Shown: piece after piece, positions 8,971 to 17,643 of the stretch | Numbering within the stretch: the first letter of the stretch is position 1 | Layout: each line of letters opens with the position of its first letter | DNA from: an uncultured Rhodopila sp. | Lineage (GTDB): Bacteria > Pseudomonadota > Alphaproteobacteria > Acetobacterales > Acetobacteraceae | Reading direction: 5' to 3' | Assembly: GCF_903915725.1 (NCBI RefSeq) | Contig: NZ_CAIWTY010000026.1 | Span: 1-64,000 of the forward strand | Length of the DNA stretch: 64,000 bases | Notes under the pieces: model-generated | Told to the model about the DNA's origin: nothing | The model's database searches: none | Seen by the model: only the letters and a program-made list of their open reading frames with translations | Program-made: the position numbers and the translations under genes

Positions 8971-11589
8971 ATGCGTGACGGGCACTGGATCGCCGGGCTC
9001 TGGCGACCTGTCGGGGTTGCGGTCCGGCTGGTTCGGGATTCCAGGGGCGGAGCGGCCGTTCCCCTTAACGGGACGCTGATTGGCGATTCCGGTCAGCGCG
9101 ATTCGTCCCGCGACCAGGCGCAGAAGATGGAGTCGCTGGGCCGGTTGACCGGCGGCGTCGCACATGATTTCAACAATCTGCTGACCGTCGTGCTGGGCAA
9201 CGCCACGGCGCTGAGGATCAACGCGGAAGCTCGCGGCGATGCCGAGGGCATTCGGCGCGCCGAGATGATCGAGCGCGCGGCGGAGCGCGGCGGACGGTTG
9301 GCCGGCCAGTTGCTGGCGTTCTCCCGCAACCAGATGCTGAGGCCGGAAACTACATCGGTCTATCAGGTGATCTCGGCGATGCACGAGTTGCTGAGCCAGG
9401 CGGCGGGCGAATCGGTGCAGGTACTATTGTTGGCCGAACCCGATCTGTGGACCTGCCACGTCGACCCGCGGCAGTTGGAATCAGCGATCCTGAACCTGGT
9501 GCTGAACGCGCGGGATGCGATGCCGGGGGGTGGCAGCGTCGAGATCTCCTGCCATAACCAGCCGGCCAAGGCCCGCCGCGGGCGCGCGGCACCCCAACAT
9601 GTGGGCGACACGGTTCGGATCGATGTCACCGACGTCGGCAGCGGCATCGCACCGGAATTGATCGACAAAGTCTTCGAACCGTTTTTCACCACCAAGCCGA
9701 TCGGCAAGGGAAGCGGGCTGGGTTTGGCTCAGGTGCATGGCTTTGCGGGTCAGTCGGGCGGCTGGGTCGAGTTGCGCAGCATCGCCGGCACCGGCACGAC
9801 GGTTTCGCTGTTCCTGCCTCGCGCGACGGGACGCCAGGCGCAACTGTTTGCGCCGGTGGCGGCGCTCGATCACGCCGGCAACAATCAGACCGTTCTGATC
9901 GTCGAGCCCAACCCGGATTTGCGAGCAACGATTTGCGACATCCTGACGCAGTCCGGCTACCGCGGGCTGCCGGCGGCGGACGCCGCCGGAGCGTTGGCGT
10001 ATCTCGTGTCGGATGAACGCATCCAGGTCCTGCTGACGGAATCGCACTTGCCGGGCGGCGTGCGCGGCGCCGATCTGGCGCGCAGCGCCCGCCAGATGCT
10101 GCCGGACATTCGCGCCCTGGTCACATCGAGCGCCCCGGACGAGGCCATCCGTTCCGCCCAGACGAACGATGCAGTCTACGAATTCCTCAGAAAGCCCTTC
10201 CGGGCGGCGGACCTCGTGCGCGTCATCGGCGGGATGCTGAAAACCGGAACGTTTTCGGTGGAAACGGAACGGATACTGGCGGATGTGCGCGACACGGAGT
10301 TCGTGGCGGCGGCGGATGCGGATGCCTCCGGCGAGGACAGCCCACCTGCCAGCCGATCGGCCGGAGCGGCGCGATGTGAGGCGGGCGCCTTAAGCGGCAA
10401 CGCGATTCGCATCGGGATCATGCCGTTCAAGACCACGCGATCGGCCAGCGAAAGCGCGTTCTCGCTCGGGTTGGCGGAAGAGATTACCAAGGCGTTCGCG
10501 AGGTTTCGCGGCATCACCTGTGTTACGTCGGCATCGATCGCAGCCCTGGCCGGCGAGTCCCCGGGAAAGACCGAACGCTGGCGGCAGCTCGATCTCGACT
10601 TCCTGCTCGACGGCAGCCTGCGCCGCAAAGGCGGCGAGATCGGCGTCCTGGTGCGCCTGGTCAACATGCGCGGTTCCGGCGAGATCACCTGGCGGCGGCG
10701 CTTCGGCGGGACCATCTCCGATGTGCTGAACCTGCAGGACCAGATCGCGGCGGAAACCGCCGCCCAGGTCGTGCCGCAGGCGCTGGTCTGGGAAGGGCGG
10801 GAGGCTGCGTCCCGGCCGCAGGTCGATCCGACGGCGTACGATCTGATGCTGCGGGCCATTCCGGCGGTCTATTGCCTGGAACAGGCCGGATTTCAGGAGG
10901 CTGCCCGCATGCTGGAGCGGTCGCTGGAACTGGACCCGAGCAGCGCTGCGTGCCGCTCGTGGCTGGCGCACTGGTATCATCATTCCGTCGGTCAGGGCTG
11001 GGAAGCAGATCCGGCCAGAGCCATCGAGCGCGCCGATCGGCTGGCGCAAGAGGCGGTTCTGCTCGACCCCGAGGATGCCCGGGCGTTTGCCGTGGCCGGT
11101 CACGTCCGGGCGTTTCTGCACAAGGATTCGCAGGCCGCGCTTTGGTTGCACAAGCGGGCAATCGAGCTGAACCCCAGCCTCGCGCTCGCCTGGTGCTATT
11201 GCGGACTTGCCCACACCTATCTGGGCCAGCATGCCGAGGCGATCCGTCATATCGAACACGCCCGGCATTTGTCCCCGTATGACCCGCACGGGTTCTTTTT
11301 CGAGATGGCGCTGATGTTGCCGTTTTTGCTGACCGGCCAATACGAAGTCGCCGCCCGGCTCGGACGGCATGCGCGGGAAGCGCATCCCGGCTTTTCTTCG
11401 ACTTACAAGGCGTTGCTGTCCGCCCTGGGGCATCTGCATGCCGGCCGGGAGGCCGCGGTCACACTCAAGGAACTGTTGAAGCTGGAACCGAAATTTTCAT
11501 TGCGGGAAGCGCGGAGCCGCTCCCCGCTGCTGCTGCCGGCGGACCTCGATCGTTACATTGAAGGACTGAGGCGCGCCGGCGTTACCTGA
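8971..11589 (+). CDS. Hybrid histidine kinase/receiver fused to TolB-like and TPR domains
   Basis: The protein has about 872 residues if the ATG at 8971 is used; a TTG at 8929 is an alternative. Almost no sensor region precedes the kinase. HisKA has H65 in GGVAHDFNNLL. The N-box contains N179 (LNLVLNARDAMPGG) and the G2 box is GKGSGLGLAQVHG. A receiver follows, but it is degenerate: the expected phospho-Asp is Glu (E357 in LLTESHLPGG) and the acidic pair reads VEPNPD; the conserved Lys (K408, LRKPF) is kept. From about residue 477 comes a TolB-like segment (IRIGIMPF) of the kind found in adenylate-cyclase-associated proteins. C-terminal TPR repeats follow (AIELNPSLALAWCYCGLAHT). No cyclase domain is visible. 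Confidence 0.82.
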   Translation: MRDGHWIAGLWRPVGVAVRLVRDSRGGAAVPLNGTLIGDSGQRDSSRDQAQKMESLGRLTGGVAHDFNNLLTVVLGNATALRINAEARGDAEGIRRAEMIERAAERGGRLAGQLLAFSRNQMLRPETTSVYQVISAMHELLSQAAGESVQVLLLAEPDLWTCHVDPRQLESAILNLVLNARDAMPGGGSVEISCHNQPAKARRGRAAPQHVGDTVRIDVTDVGSGIAPELIDKVFEPFFTTKPIGKGSGLGLAQVHGFAGQSGGWVELRSIAGTGTTVSLFLPRATGRQAQLFAPVAALDHAGNNQTVLIVEPNPDLRATICDILTQSGYRGLPAADAAGALAYLVSDERIQVLLTESHLPGGVRGADLARSARQMLPDIRALVTSSAPDEAIRSAQTNDAVYEFLRKPFRAADLVRVIGGMLKTGTFSVETERILADVRDTEFVAAADADASGEDSPPASRSAGAARCEAGALSGNAIRIGIMPFKTTRSASESAFSLGLAEEITKAFARFRGITCVTSASIAALAGESPGKTERWRQLDLDFLLDGSLRRKGGEIGVLVRLVNMRGSGEITWRRRFGGTISDVLNLQDQIAAETAAQVVPQALVWEGREAASRPQVDPTAYDLMLRAIPAVYCLEQAGFQEAARMLERSLELDPSSAACRSWLAHWYHHSVGQGWEADPARAIERADRLAQEAVLLDPEDARAFAVAGHVRAFLHKDSQAALWLHKRAIELNPSLALAWCYCGLAHTYLGQHAEAIRHIEHARHLSPYDPHGFFFEMALMLPFLLTGQYEVAARLGRHAREAHPGFSSTYKALLSALGHLHAGREAAVTLKELLKLEPKFSLREARSRSPLLLPADLDRYIEGLRRAGVT

Positions 11590-11604
11590 ACTTTCAGCGC
11601 CCGG

Positions 11605-12405
11605 CTATGATGTCTCCATCAGCTGCGCCTCCGCGCTTGCGGTGTGGGCGGGGCAGCCGCCGAGGCGGCGCTTGCGCACGGCGACCGCATAGGCGCCGAA
11701 CGGCCGATCGGGATCTTCGCTGGGGATGGCGATGGTGCGTTCGTAGGCGCGCCATTCCGTTTCCGTCATCGAGGCCATGTCGGGCGTGAATGCGGTCGCG
11801 TTGAGCGTCTGTTCGGCATAGGCGATGCGCGGTATCGGCTGCACCTGGATGATCGGGAAGTCGCTGTTGAAGTGGACCGGCCGGTTCATCTGGGTCAGGC
11901 GGAAGTTGGTGATCAGCGGGCCGAACCAGCGGTCGGTTTCGACCAGTCCGTCGAAGATCGAATATCCGCCGGGCAGCGGCAGATTTGCCGGTGCGCGCAC
12001 CAGGGCGCTCCAGTTCTCCGCGGTGCGCACCATCAGTCCGGTCCACATCTGCACGAGGCCGGGTTCAGGCATGACGGTCAGGAACGGCGGTGCGCAGCCG
12101 GCCAGATAGTCCGGCGCCGCGGCATCGAAGGTTTTTGAGAAGCCGGGAAACTGGGCTGCCGGTGCGAGCAGCATCCAGTCCTCGGCGCCGTCGTAGTACC
12201 AGTAGACATCGGTGCCGTCCCAGAGCAACTGGAGGTCCATCGGCGGAAATACCCACCAGCCGAATCCGGTCGCGCTCGTTGCTGCTTCACAGTAACGATA
12301 TGCCCTGGTCGGAAGCGTACCTGCAGCAGATCGATCTGCCCGCTGGGGTGGACGGGCGCGTTCGATCAGGCGATTGATTTCCAGCACGGCGCCGTTATGC
12401 GTCAT
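11605..12405 (-). CDS. DUF6065-like protein of unknown function
   Basis: The 266-residue protein has no signal peptide or membrane segment. Aromatic-rich motifs match what I recall of the DUF6065 family: GFGWWVFPPMDLQLLWDGTD near residue 47, and DGLVETDRWFGPLITNFRLT followed by FNSDFPIIQVQPIP near the middle. The C-terminus carries EWRAYERT and a late Cys (GGCPAH). The ATG has GGAG eight to nine bases upstream. It lies 75 bases downstream of a small repeat-peptide gene on the same strand and ends convergently with the kinase gene, so these two genes form an isolated unit. Function is not known; action on the peptide is inference from context only. Confidence 0.75.
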   Translation of the reverse strand: MTHNGAVLEINRLIERARPPQRADRSAAGTLPTRAYRYCEAATSATGFGWWVFPPMDLQLLWDGTDVYWYYDGAEDWMLLAPAAQFPGFSKTFDAAAPDYLAGCAPPFLTVMPEPGLVQMWTGLMVRTAENWSALVRAPANLPLPGGYSIFDGLVETDRWFGPLITNFRLTQMNRPVHFNSDFPIIQVQPIPRIAYAEQTLNATAFTPDMASMTETEWRAYERTIAIPSEDPDRPFGAYAVAVRKRRLGGCPAHTASAEAQLMETS

Positions 12406-12480
12406 GTTGCATTACTCCACGTCGACAATTCGCATTAACGCCGGGCAAGGAACCCGAATTAGAACTTTCAGTTCGAACAG

Positions 12481-12702
12481 TCAGCGTCTGTGCGTAGCCG
12501 GGATACGGCAACCGGACCCGAAACGAATGCGGCCGGTGTCGGCGGTGTCGGCGAGTGCCGCGGGCCGCGGCAGGCGGCAGCCGGAGCCGAAACGAATGCG
12601 GCCGGTGTCGGCGTTGTTTGAAGAAACCGGGCGCGGAAGAGAGTTAACTGTTCCTGTGGTTGAGAGCAACGAAGCGTTAGCGGCGGAAATGGAAGTGGTC
12701 AT
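12481..12702 (-). CDS. Small peptide with duplicated 15-residue segment (possible precursor peptide)
   Basis: The 73-residue frame starts with ATG at 12700-12702, with the purine-rich GAAAGGG about eight bases upstream. The first ~30 residues are Ser/Thr/Ala-rich with no repeat. After that ADTGRIRFGSGCR occurs twice, 23 residues apart, followed by LP in the first copy and IP in the second. Each copy has one Cys. The two DNA copies differ in this frame only at synonymous third positions plus one Leu/Ile exchange. In the opposite-strand frame the same changes alter Asp/Glu and Ile/Arg. This pattern supports translation of the minus strand. The gene precedes the DUF6065-like gene by 75 bases. 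Leader-plus-repeated-core organisation suggests a modified peptide precursor; this is not proven. Confidence 0.6.
   Translation of the reverse strand: MTTSISAANASLLSTTGTVNSLPRPVSSNNADTGRIRFGSGCRLPRPAALADTADTGRIRFGSGCRIPATHRR
12506..12613. repeat. Direct repeat, 39 bp, period 69
   Basis: Copies at 12506-12544 and 12575-12613 differ at two positions. The 69-base period equals 23 codons and encodes the duplicated segment of the minus-strand peptide gene. Confidence 0.9.
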
Positions 12703-13126
12703 CAGGAGGCCCTTTCAAGTTCGACCTGTTTTTCTTAGCGGGGCAAAACAGCGATTGCAACAACTTTTCACACGAGTTTGTGATCACTCTATGTTTCGGC
12801 CGGTATTGCAAGGGAAGACCGTGATTATGTCGGCGGGTTTAATTTTATTGTAAACGTAATACTTCACGAGGAAACAAGGCGCAATTTCACCATTATTTAG
12901 TCGATACAACACATTTGTTACGAATTGCTGGTGCCCGGCCAATCGTGGCTGTCACACCGTATCGCCGCAGGCTGTCCGTGCCGGGGTCAGTTACTGAAAA
13001 ATACTGACCTTGACTCCTCACAACTCCGTCATCCTCCCGGCTGGCAGGCCGCTGCTTGGGGAAAGCTGCTTCGCTGCGGCAAGTCCGCCGCGGCCGCCCG
13101 GGCGACCGGCGGGCGGCGGGATCGGG
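12703..13126. other. AT-rich leader and intergenic stretch
   Basis: The first ~230 bases (12703-12930) are clearly AT-richer than the surroundings. They contain runs such as TTTAATTTTATTGTAAACG and form the upstream region of the minus-strand peptide gene, so a promoter is likely there. A small dyad (GGTCAGT at 12985-12991 with ACTGACC at 13003-13009) lies in the second half. No gene is convincing on either strand. Confidence 0.5.
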
Positions 13127-14383
13127 CTAGGTCGCCTGGCTTGCGGCCCGCAGGCGCGGGCGGCGAACCACCATCAGCGGGACCAGAACCAGGACCAGGG
13201 CCGTCGCGGCCGCGGATAAGACGATCAGCGGGGCAATCTGCCGATTGAATACGTGCTCGTAGAGCACCGACCCGGTCGTGTCCGCCAGTGGCGTCGCCAG
13301 GTTGATGATCGACATCAGGCCGGCAAAGGCAAACCCCTCGGCGCCCTGCGGGCAGGCTTCGGCCGCCAGCGACAGCGTGGCAATCATCGCGATCATCCCG
13401 GCCACGCCGCTGAGCAGCCAGATCGTTACCGCGGAGGCCGGTCCGTCCAGCAGCAGGTAGGATAGCGTCGTCATCACGCCGCCGATGATGCTCAGGCGCA
13501 GCAGCGCCGGCTGGCTCAGGCGGTGCAGTTGCCATTTGTAGAGCACACCGCCGAGGATCCAGCCGCCCGCGCTGATCGACGACAGCACGCCGATGAAGCC
13601 TTGCGAGAAGCCAAGCCGATCGGTCATTTCGAAGTAGAGCGGCGTGCCGAAGCCGGGGGAGAAGTAGTACAGGAACAGGAAACCGGCGGCCAGCCACAGG
13701 TTGCGGCTGCGGAACGCCGACAATAGCGCGGCGAGGCGGGCGCGCAACGCGGGCAGGTCGATGCGGGCGCGGTCCTCATGGATCAGCCAGACGCTGCAGA
13801 CGACCGAGAGCGGGGCGGCGGCCGCGATCCAGGCGGCGGCGTGCAGGGCGGCCGCGGGGGGCAGGATCTCGATCAGGTAGCCGGCCAGCAGCACCGCCGC
13901 CATTTGCGCGATGTTGTAAAACAGCCATTGCTGATTCACCAGGCCGGGGCTGGCGTCGTGCCTCTGGCCCGTCTCCACCAGCAGCGCGCCGCACAGCGTG
14001 CTGGAGACCGCCATGGCGAACGAGGTTGCGGTGATCGCCGGGATCAACGCCGCCGGGGTGTCCAGCGTCGCCACGCGGGCGAAGGCCAGCACGGCGGCGA
14101 TGTTCGCGAGCACCAGATACGGGCGGCGGCGGAAGCCGAACAGCGGCACGAAGTCGGAGATCGCGCCCCAGAGTGGCTTGATCACCCAGGGCAGATCGAA
14201 GATCGCGAGCGAGACGCTGATCTTGACGGCGTCCCAGCCCTGGGTCTCTTTCAGGAAGTAGGTCAGCGGCTGCCAGACGATGCCGGATTTGGCCTGGCCG
14301 ATGCCCTCCACGGCATAGACGATGGCGAAGAACCACATCACGCGGCTGACGGTCCGGCTCTGCGGGGGCTGGGCTGGGGGCAT
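13127..14383 (-). CDS. MFS transporter, folate-biopterin transporter-like
   Basis: The ~418-residue inner-membrane protein has about twelve hydrophobic helices. The early conserved motif FAIVYAVEGIGQ, the loop KSGIVWQPLTYFLKE and the first-half cytoplasmic signature PLWGAISDFVPLFGFRRRPY match the BT1/folate-biopterin branch of the major facilitator superfamily. A mid-protein motif, SPGFGTPLYFEMTDRLGFS, is also typical of that branch. The start is uncertain: an in-frame codon 36 bases upstream exists and no strong ribosome-binding site is seen. The substrate is unknown; family members carry pterins, folates or other organic anions. It stands alone, divergent from the nitroreductase gene 138 bases away. 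Confidence 0.8.
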   Translation of the reverse strand: MPPAQPPQSRTVSRVMWFFAIVYAVEGIGQAKSGIVWQPLTYFLKETQGWDAVKISVSLAIFDLPWVIKPLWGAISDFVPLFGFRRRPYLVLANIAAVLAFARVATLDTPAALIPAITATSFAMAVSSTLCGALLVETGQRHDASPGLVNQQWLFYNIAQMAAVLLAGYLIEILPPAAALHAAAWIAAAAPLSVVCSVWLIHEDRARIDLPALRARLAALLSAFRSRNLWLAAGFLFLYYFSPGFGTPLYFEMTDRLGFSQGFIGVLSSISAGGWILGGVLYKWQLHRLSQPALLRLSIIGGVMTTLSYLLLDGPASAVTIWLLSGVAGMIAMIATLSLAAEACPQGAEGFAFAGLMSIINLATPLADTTGSVLYEHVFNRQIAPLIVLSAAATALVLVLVPLMVVRRPRLRAASQAT

Positions 14384-14521
14384 CTGGCATCCAGTGGGGG
14401 CTGCGTCGGGTGCCCGCAAGCCATGGCGGGTCGAGCCTTCCAGAAGTTGAGCGATGCTGCAACGCGGCGATTGGCGAAGTGACCCGGCGTGCCTACCTTT
14501 AGCGGTGACAGGAGAGTCGTG

Positions 14522-15082
14522 ATGGATGCGCTGGAATTATTGCTGAACCGCGAATCGGCCTTGAAGATGGATGCGCCGGGTCCCTCGGCGGCGGAGTTGC
14601 GGACGATGTTCGACGCCGCGGTGCGGGCGCCGGATCACGGGCGGCTGCGGCCCTGGCAGTTCGTCGTCATCGGCGCGGACCAGCGCGCGCGGTTCGGCCA
14701 GGTGATGGCGGAGTCACTGTCGCGGCGCGATCCGTCGGCCTCGGAGGTGAGCCTGGAGAAAGAGCGGGCCAAGGCGTTTCGCGCGCCGGTGATCGTCGTG
14801 GTGGCGGCCAAGTTGCGGCGCGGGCACAAGATCCCGGAGATCGAGCAGATCGCATCCGCGTCGGCCGCCGCGCAGGCGATCATGCTGGCGGCCCCGGCAC
14901 TGGGGTATGGCGCGGTGTGGAAGACCGGGGCGCCGGCCTATGATCCGGAGGTCAGGCTGGCGCTGGGGCTTGCGGCTGATGACGAAATAATTGGATTTCT
15001 ATATATAGGTACTAATGTGGGCGGGACGTCCGCCTTTCCGCGCCCCGACGCGGCAGATTTCGTGATCGATTGGGCCGGATGA
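14522..15082 (+). CDS. Nitroreductase family protein (YdjA-like)
   Basis: The 186-residue FMN-dependent oxidoreductase resembles the short YdjA-type nitroreductases. N-terminal APDHGRLRPWQFVVIG is the FMN-binding signature. EIEQIASASAAAQAIMLAAPALGYGAVWKTG is the conserved central region, so split here: the helix ASASAAAQAIMLAAPALGYG precedes AVWKTG. The C-terminus has the family pattern FLYIGT. The start at 14522 is chosen because AGGAG lies eight bases before it; a GTG at 14519 and one at 14489 are alternatives. Physiological substrate unknown. The stop codon abuts the end of the convergent tcuB gene. Confidence 0.85.
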   Translation: MDALELLLNRESALKMDAPGPSAAELRTMFDAAVRAPDHGRLRPWQFVVIGADQRARFGQVMAESLSRRDPSASEVSLEKERAKAFRAPVIVVVAAKLRRGHKIPEIEQIASASAAAQAIMLAAPALGYGAVWKTGAPAYDPEVRLALGLAADDEIIGFLYIGTNVGGTSAFPRPDAADFVIDWAG

Positions 15083-16183
15083 TTAGTCTCCGCCCAATGG
15101 CTTGATGTTGCGCTCCATCGCCCGCCGCAGCAAGGCGGCGGAACGATAGGTTGCGTGCACCATTTTCGAGTATGGCAGCACCAGGAAGAACGCCAGGATG
15201 CAGCCGAGATGGACCGCCATTGCCAGGCCCATCGCCCCGGTGGCGCGCACGGCCAGCAGCACGAGGCCGCTGACCGCGATCAGCGCCAGCAGCATCAGCA
15301 GCGCGACGTCGCCGCCCAGCAGGCGGCGGACATTCGGCACCGGGTCGTCCGTGAACTTCATCGCCAGCAGGCCGATGGTGCCGGCGATCATCAGGATGCC
15401 GCCCACGGTGCCGAGCAGGACCGGGGCGCTGAGCAGCGGATAGGGTGCCGGCCAGTCCAGGAACGCGTGATAGACGAACCCGGTCGCGGTCGCCGCGAAG
15501 CACAGCAGGAAGCCGTAGAACATGGCGTGGTGGAGCCAACGGCGGCGCATCGAGAACGCCTCGGAGTTGTCGTTGCAGCCGTTGCCGCCGCCGCCGAGGT
15601 TCTTCAGGCTCAGCACGTCCCACAGCGCGATGGCGACGGCGCTCGGGCCAATGCGCCCGTGCTTCGGACCGGCGTCGCGCCAGAAGTTGCGGACGCCCAT
15701 CGCCATTGCCAGCAGGGAGAAGCCGAAGGTGGCGGTGCCGGTGACCTGCATCGCCCATAGCGGAATGATGTCGTAGAACGACGCCTGCGCGGTGGAAAAG
15801 CTGGCCGACCTGTTGGTCAGGATGCTGAGTGCCAGCACCAGGGCGATGCCGAGCGCGGCGGCCAGCGACAGCAGGGTGCCGTTGCGGGCGAAGGCTTTGG
15901 CCAGCGGCCTCGGCCAGGCGTATGCCGCGTAGCTTTCCGCGCGCACCTCCGCCAGCGCGGCGGGGACGTTCACGCCCCATTCGTGCGGCGGGGCGTATTG
16001 GCAGGCGTAGTAGCAGCCGCGGCAGTTGTGGCACAGATTTGCGAGATAGCTGATGTCGCCGGCGGCGAATTCGCGGCGCAGTTCGACGGCCGGGAAGACG
16101 GCGCAGAAGCCCTCGCAGTAGCGGCAGGCGTTGCAGATCTCGATGTCCCGCCGCGCCCGGGCGACCGCCTCAGTTTCCTGCAC
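15083..16183 (-). CDS. tcuB: TcuB, tricarballylate/citrate utilization iron-sulfur membrane protein
   Basis: The 366-residue protein transfers electrons from reduced TcuA to the membrane. Two ferredoxin-like cysteine clusters at the N-terminus (CNACRYCEGFCAVFPAVE and CHNCRGCYYACQYAPPHEW) suggest two [4Fe-4S] centres. About six membrane helices follow. The conserved patch LKNLGGGGNGCND and a histidine-bearing helix (RRWLHHAMFYGFLLC) may hold haem. The GTG at 16183 lies inside the end of tcuA, a 14-base overlap, with AGGAGG nine bases upstream, so the two genes are translationally coupled. No TcuC carrier or TcuR regulator gene is next to it. Confidence 0.9.
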   Translation of the reverse strand: MQETEAVARARRDIEICNACRYCEGFCAVFPAVELRREFAAGDISYLANLCHNCRGCYYACQYAPPHEWGVNVPAALAEVRAESYAAYAWPRPLAKAFARNGTLLSLAAALGIALVLALSILTNRSASFSTAQASFYDIIPLWAMQVTGTATFGFSLLAMAMGVRNFWRDAGPKHGRIGPSAVAIALWDVLSLKNLGGGGNGCNDNSEAFSMRRRWLHHAMFYGFLLCFAATATGFVYHAFLDWPAPYPLLSAPVLLGTVGGILMIAGTIGLLAMKFTDDPVPNVRRLLGGDVALLMLLALIAVSGLVLLAVRATGAMGLAMAVHLGCILAFFLVLPYSKMVHATYRSAALLRRAMERNIKPLGGD

Positions 16184-17570
16184 GGCGGGCTGCCTCCTGG
16201 CCGGCGATGCGGCCGAAGACCGTGCCGATGGTCATGCCGAAACCGGCGAGGTAACCTTTGCCGAGGATGTTGCCGGCCATGATCTCACCCGAGGCGAACA
16301 GGTTGCCGGCGGCCTGGCCGTTCTCCATCAGCACCTGCGCCTTGTCGTTCACGCGAACTCCCAGATAGGTGAAGGTGATGCCGGGGCGCAGCGGGTAGCC
16401 GTAGAACGGCGGCTTGTCCACGGCCCGCGCCCAGTTGGTCTTGTCGGGCGTCAGGCCCTGCGTGCGGTTGCCGTCGAGCTTGAGGTTGTCGAAGCTTTGC
16501 CCGGGTTTCACCGCGTTATTGAAGCTGTCGATGGTGGCGCGGATTTTTGCCGGGTCCAGCTTTAGTTTCGCGGCCAGTTCCTCCAGCGTGTCCGCCTTGA
16601 TCGCCGGGAACACCGAGGGCATGAACAGCGGGAAGGCTTTTGCGTCGCAGATCGAGTAGGCGATCTGCCCCGGCTGCTGCGCGATCAGGCGGCCCCAGAT
16701 CGCGTAGCGCTTCGGCCAGACATCCTCGCCTTCGTCGTAGAAACGATCGCCGTTGCGATTGACCACCACGCTGTAGGGCACGCTGTCCAGCCGCGTGGTG
16801 ATCCCGCCGTCGAATTTCGGCGCGCGGGCGTCGAGCGCCACGGCGTGGCATTGCGTGGGATCGCCGATGGCGGCGACTCCCTGATCGAGCAGGTTCTTCA
16901 GCACGCGGCCGCGGTTGTAGGGCGTGCCGCGAATGACGAAGTTGTCCACCGCGTCGCCCCAGTATTCGCGCATCCAGTCGAGATTGGCCTGGAAGCCGCC
17001 GGACGATGCTACCACGCAGCGGGCGTATATAGTCTCCGGGAAGCCCCGGTAGGTGATGTCGATGGAGCGCACCGTTCCGTCGTCCAGGTTCAGCGAGATG
17101 ACCTCGGAATCGTAGAGGATCTCCACGCCCAGTCGTTCGGCGGTGAGATAGTAGGCGTTCACCAGCGCCTTGCCGCCGCCGAGGAAGAAAGCGTTGGTCC
17201 GGCCGAGGTTCAGCGTGCCGGTCAGTGACGGCTGAAACCGCACCCCGGCCTGCTGCATCCAGCCGAACACGCCGGAGGAGGCGCGGATCGTCATGCGCGC
17301 CAGCGCTTCATCGGTGTTGCCGCCGGTGACGCGCAGCAGGTCGTCCCAGTATTCGTCCTCGGTATAGGCGTCTGTCAGCACCGCGTTCGGCTGCGCGTGC
17401 ATGGCGCGCAGGTTGCGGGTGTGGCGGCTGTTGCCGCCGCGGAACGCCTTCGGGGCGCTTTCCACCAGCAGCACGGAGGCACCGGCCTGACGGGCGGTGA
17501 TCGCGGCGCACAGGGCCGCATTGCCGCCGCCGGCGACCAGCACGTCGTATGTCTGTTGCCGGCCGGGCAT
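16170..17570 (-). CDS. tcuA: TcuA, FAD-dependent tricarballylate dehydrogenase
   Basis: The ~466-residue flavoprotein of the fumarate-reductase/succinate-dehydrogenase flavoprotein family oxidises tricarballylate to cis-aconitate. The FAD-binding Rossmann motif is DVLVAGGGNAALCAAITARQ, followed by RGGNSRHTRN. The C-terminal half has the substrate-domain segments YSVVVNRNGDRFYDEGED and YLGVRVN, and the FAD-closing GEIMAGNILGKGYLAGFGM. The ATG at 17570 (MPGRQQ) has GGAG nine bases upstream; a GTG five codons earlier is an alternative. It overlaps tcuB. A two-subunit ThDP decarboxylase starts 73 bases away in the opposite direction and may use a related acid. Confidence 0.9.
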   Translation of the reverse strand: MPGRQQTYDVLVAGGGNAALCAAITARQAGASVLLVESAPKAFRGGNSRHTRNLRAMHAQPNAVLTDAYTEDEYWDDLLRVTGGNTDEALARMTIRASSGVFGWMQQAGVRFQPSLTGTLNLGRTNAFFLGGGKALVNAYYLTAERLGVEILYDSEVISLNLDDGTVRSIDITYRGFPETIYARCVVASSGGFQANLDWMREYWGDAVDNFVIRGTPYNRGRVLKNLLDQGVAAIGDPTQCHAVALDARAPKFDGGITTRLDSVPYSVVVNRNGDRFYDEGEDVWPKRYAIWGRLIAQQPGQIAYSICDAKAFPLFMPSVFPAIKADTLEELAAKLKLDPAKIRATIDSFNNAVKPGQSFDNLKLDGNRTQGLTPDKTNWARAVDKPPFYGYPLRPGITFTYLGVRVNDKAQVLMENGQAAGNLFASGEIMAGNILGKGYLAGFGMTIGTVFGRIAGQEAARRAGN

Positions 17571-17643
17571 GCGTTGGGTCTCCACACTTCCTACCTACGA
17601 AGCGTTGCCGCATGCTGCAAGCGGAGCAGGGCGGAGGGGTCGA

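Noticed and set aside
12374-12853. Plus-strand frame of 159 codons covering the duplicated segment, with RQPDPKRMRPVSA-type repeats
   Set aside because: It overlaps the DUF6065-like start, lacks a good ribosome-binding site, ends in AT-rich non-coding-like sequence, and the differences between repeat copies are not synonymous in this frame.
12985-13009. GGTCAGT/ACTGACC dyad considered as a terminator or insertion-sequence end
   Set aside because: Stem of seven pairs, no T-run, no partner copy nearby and no transposase gene.
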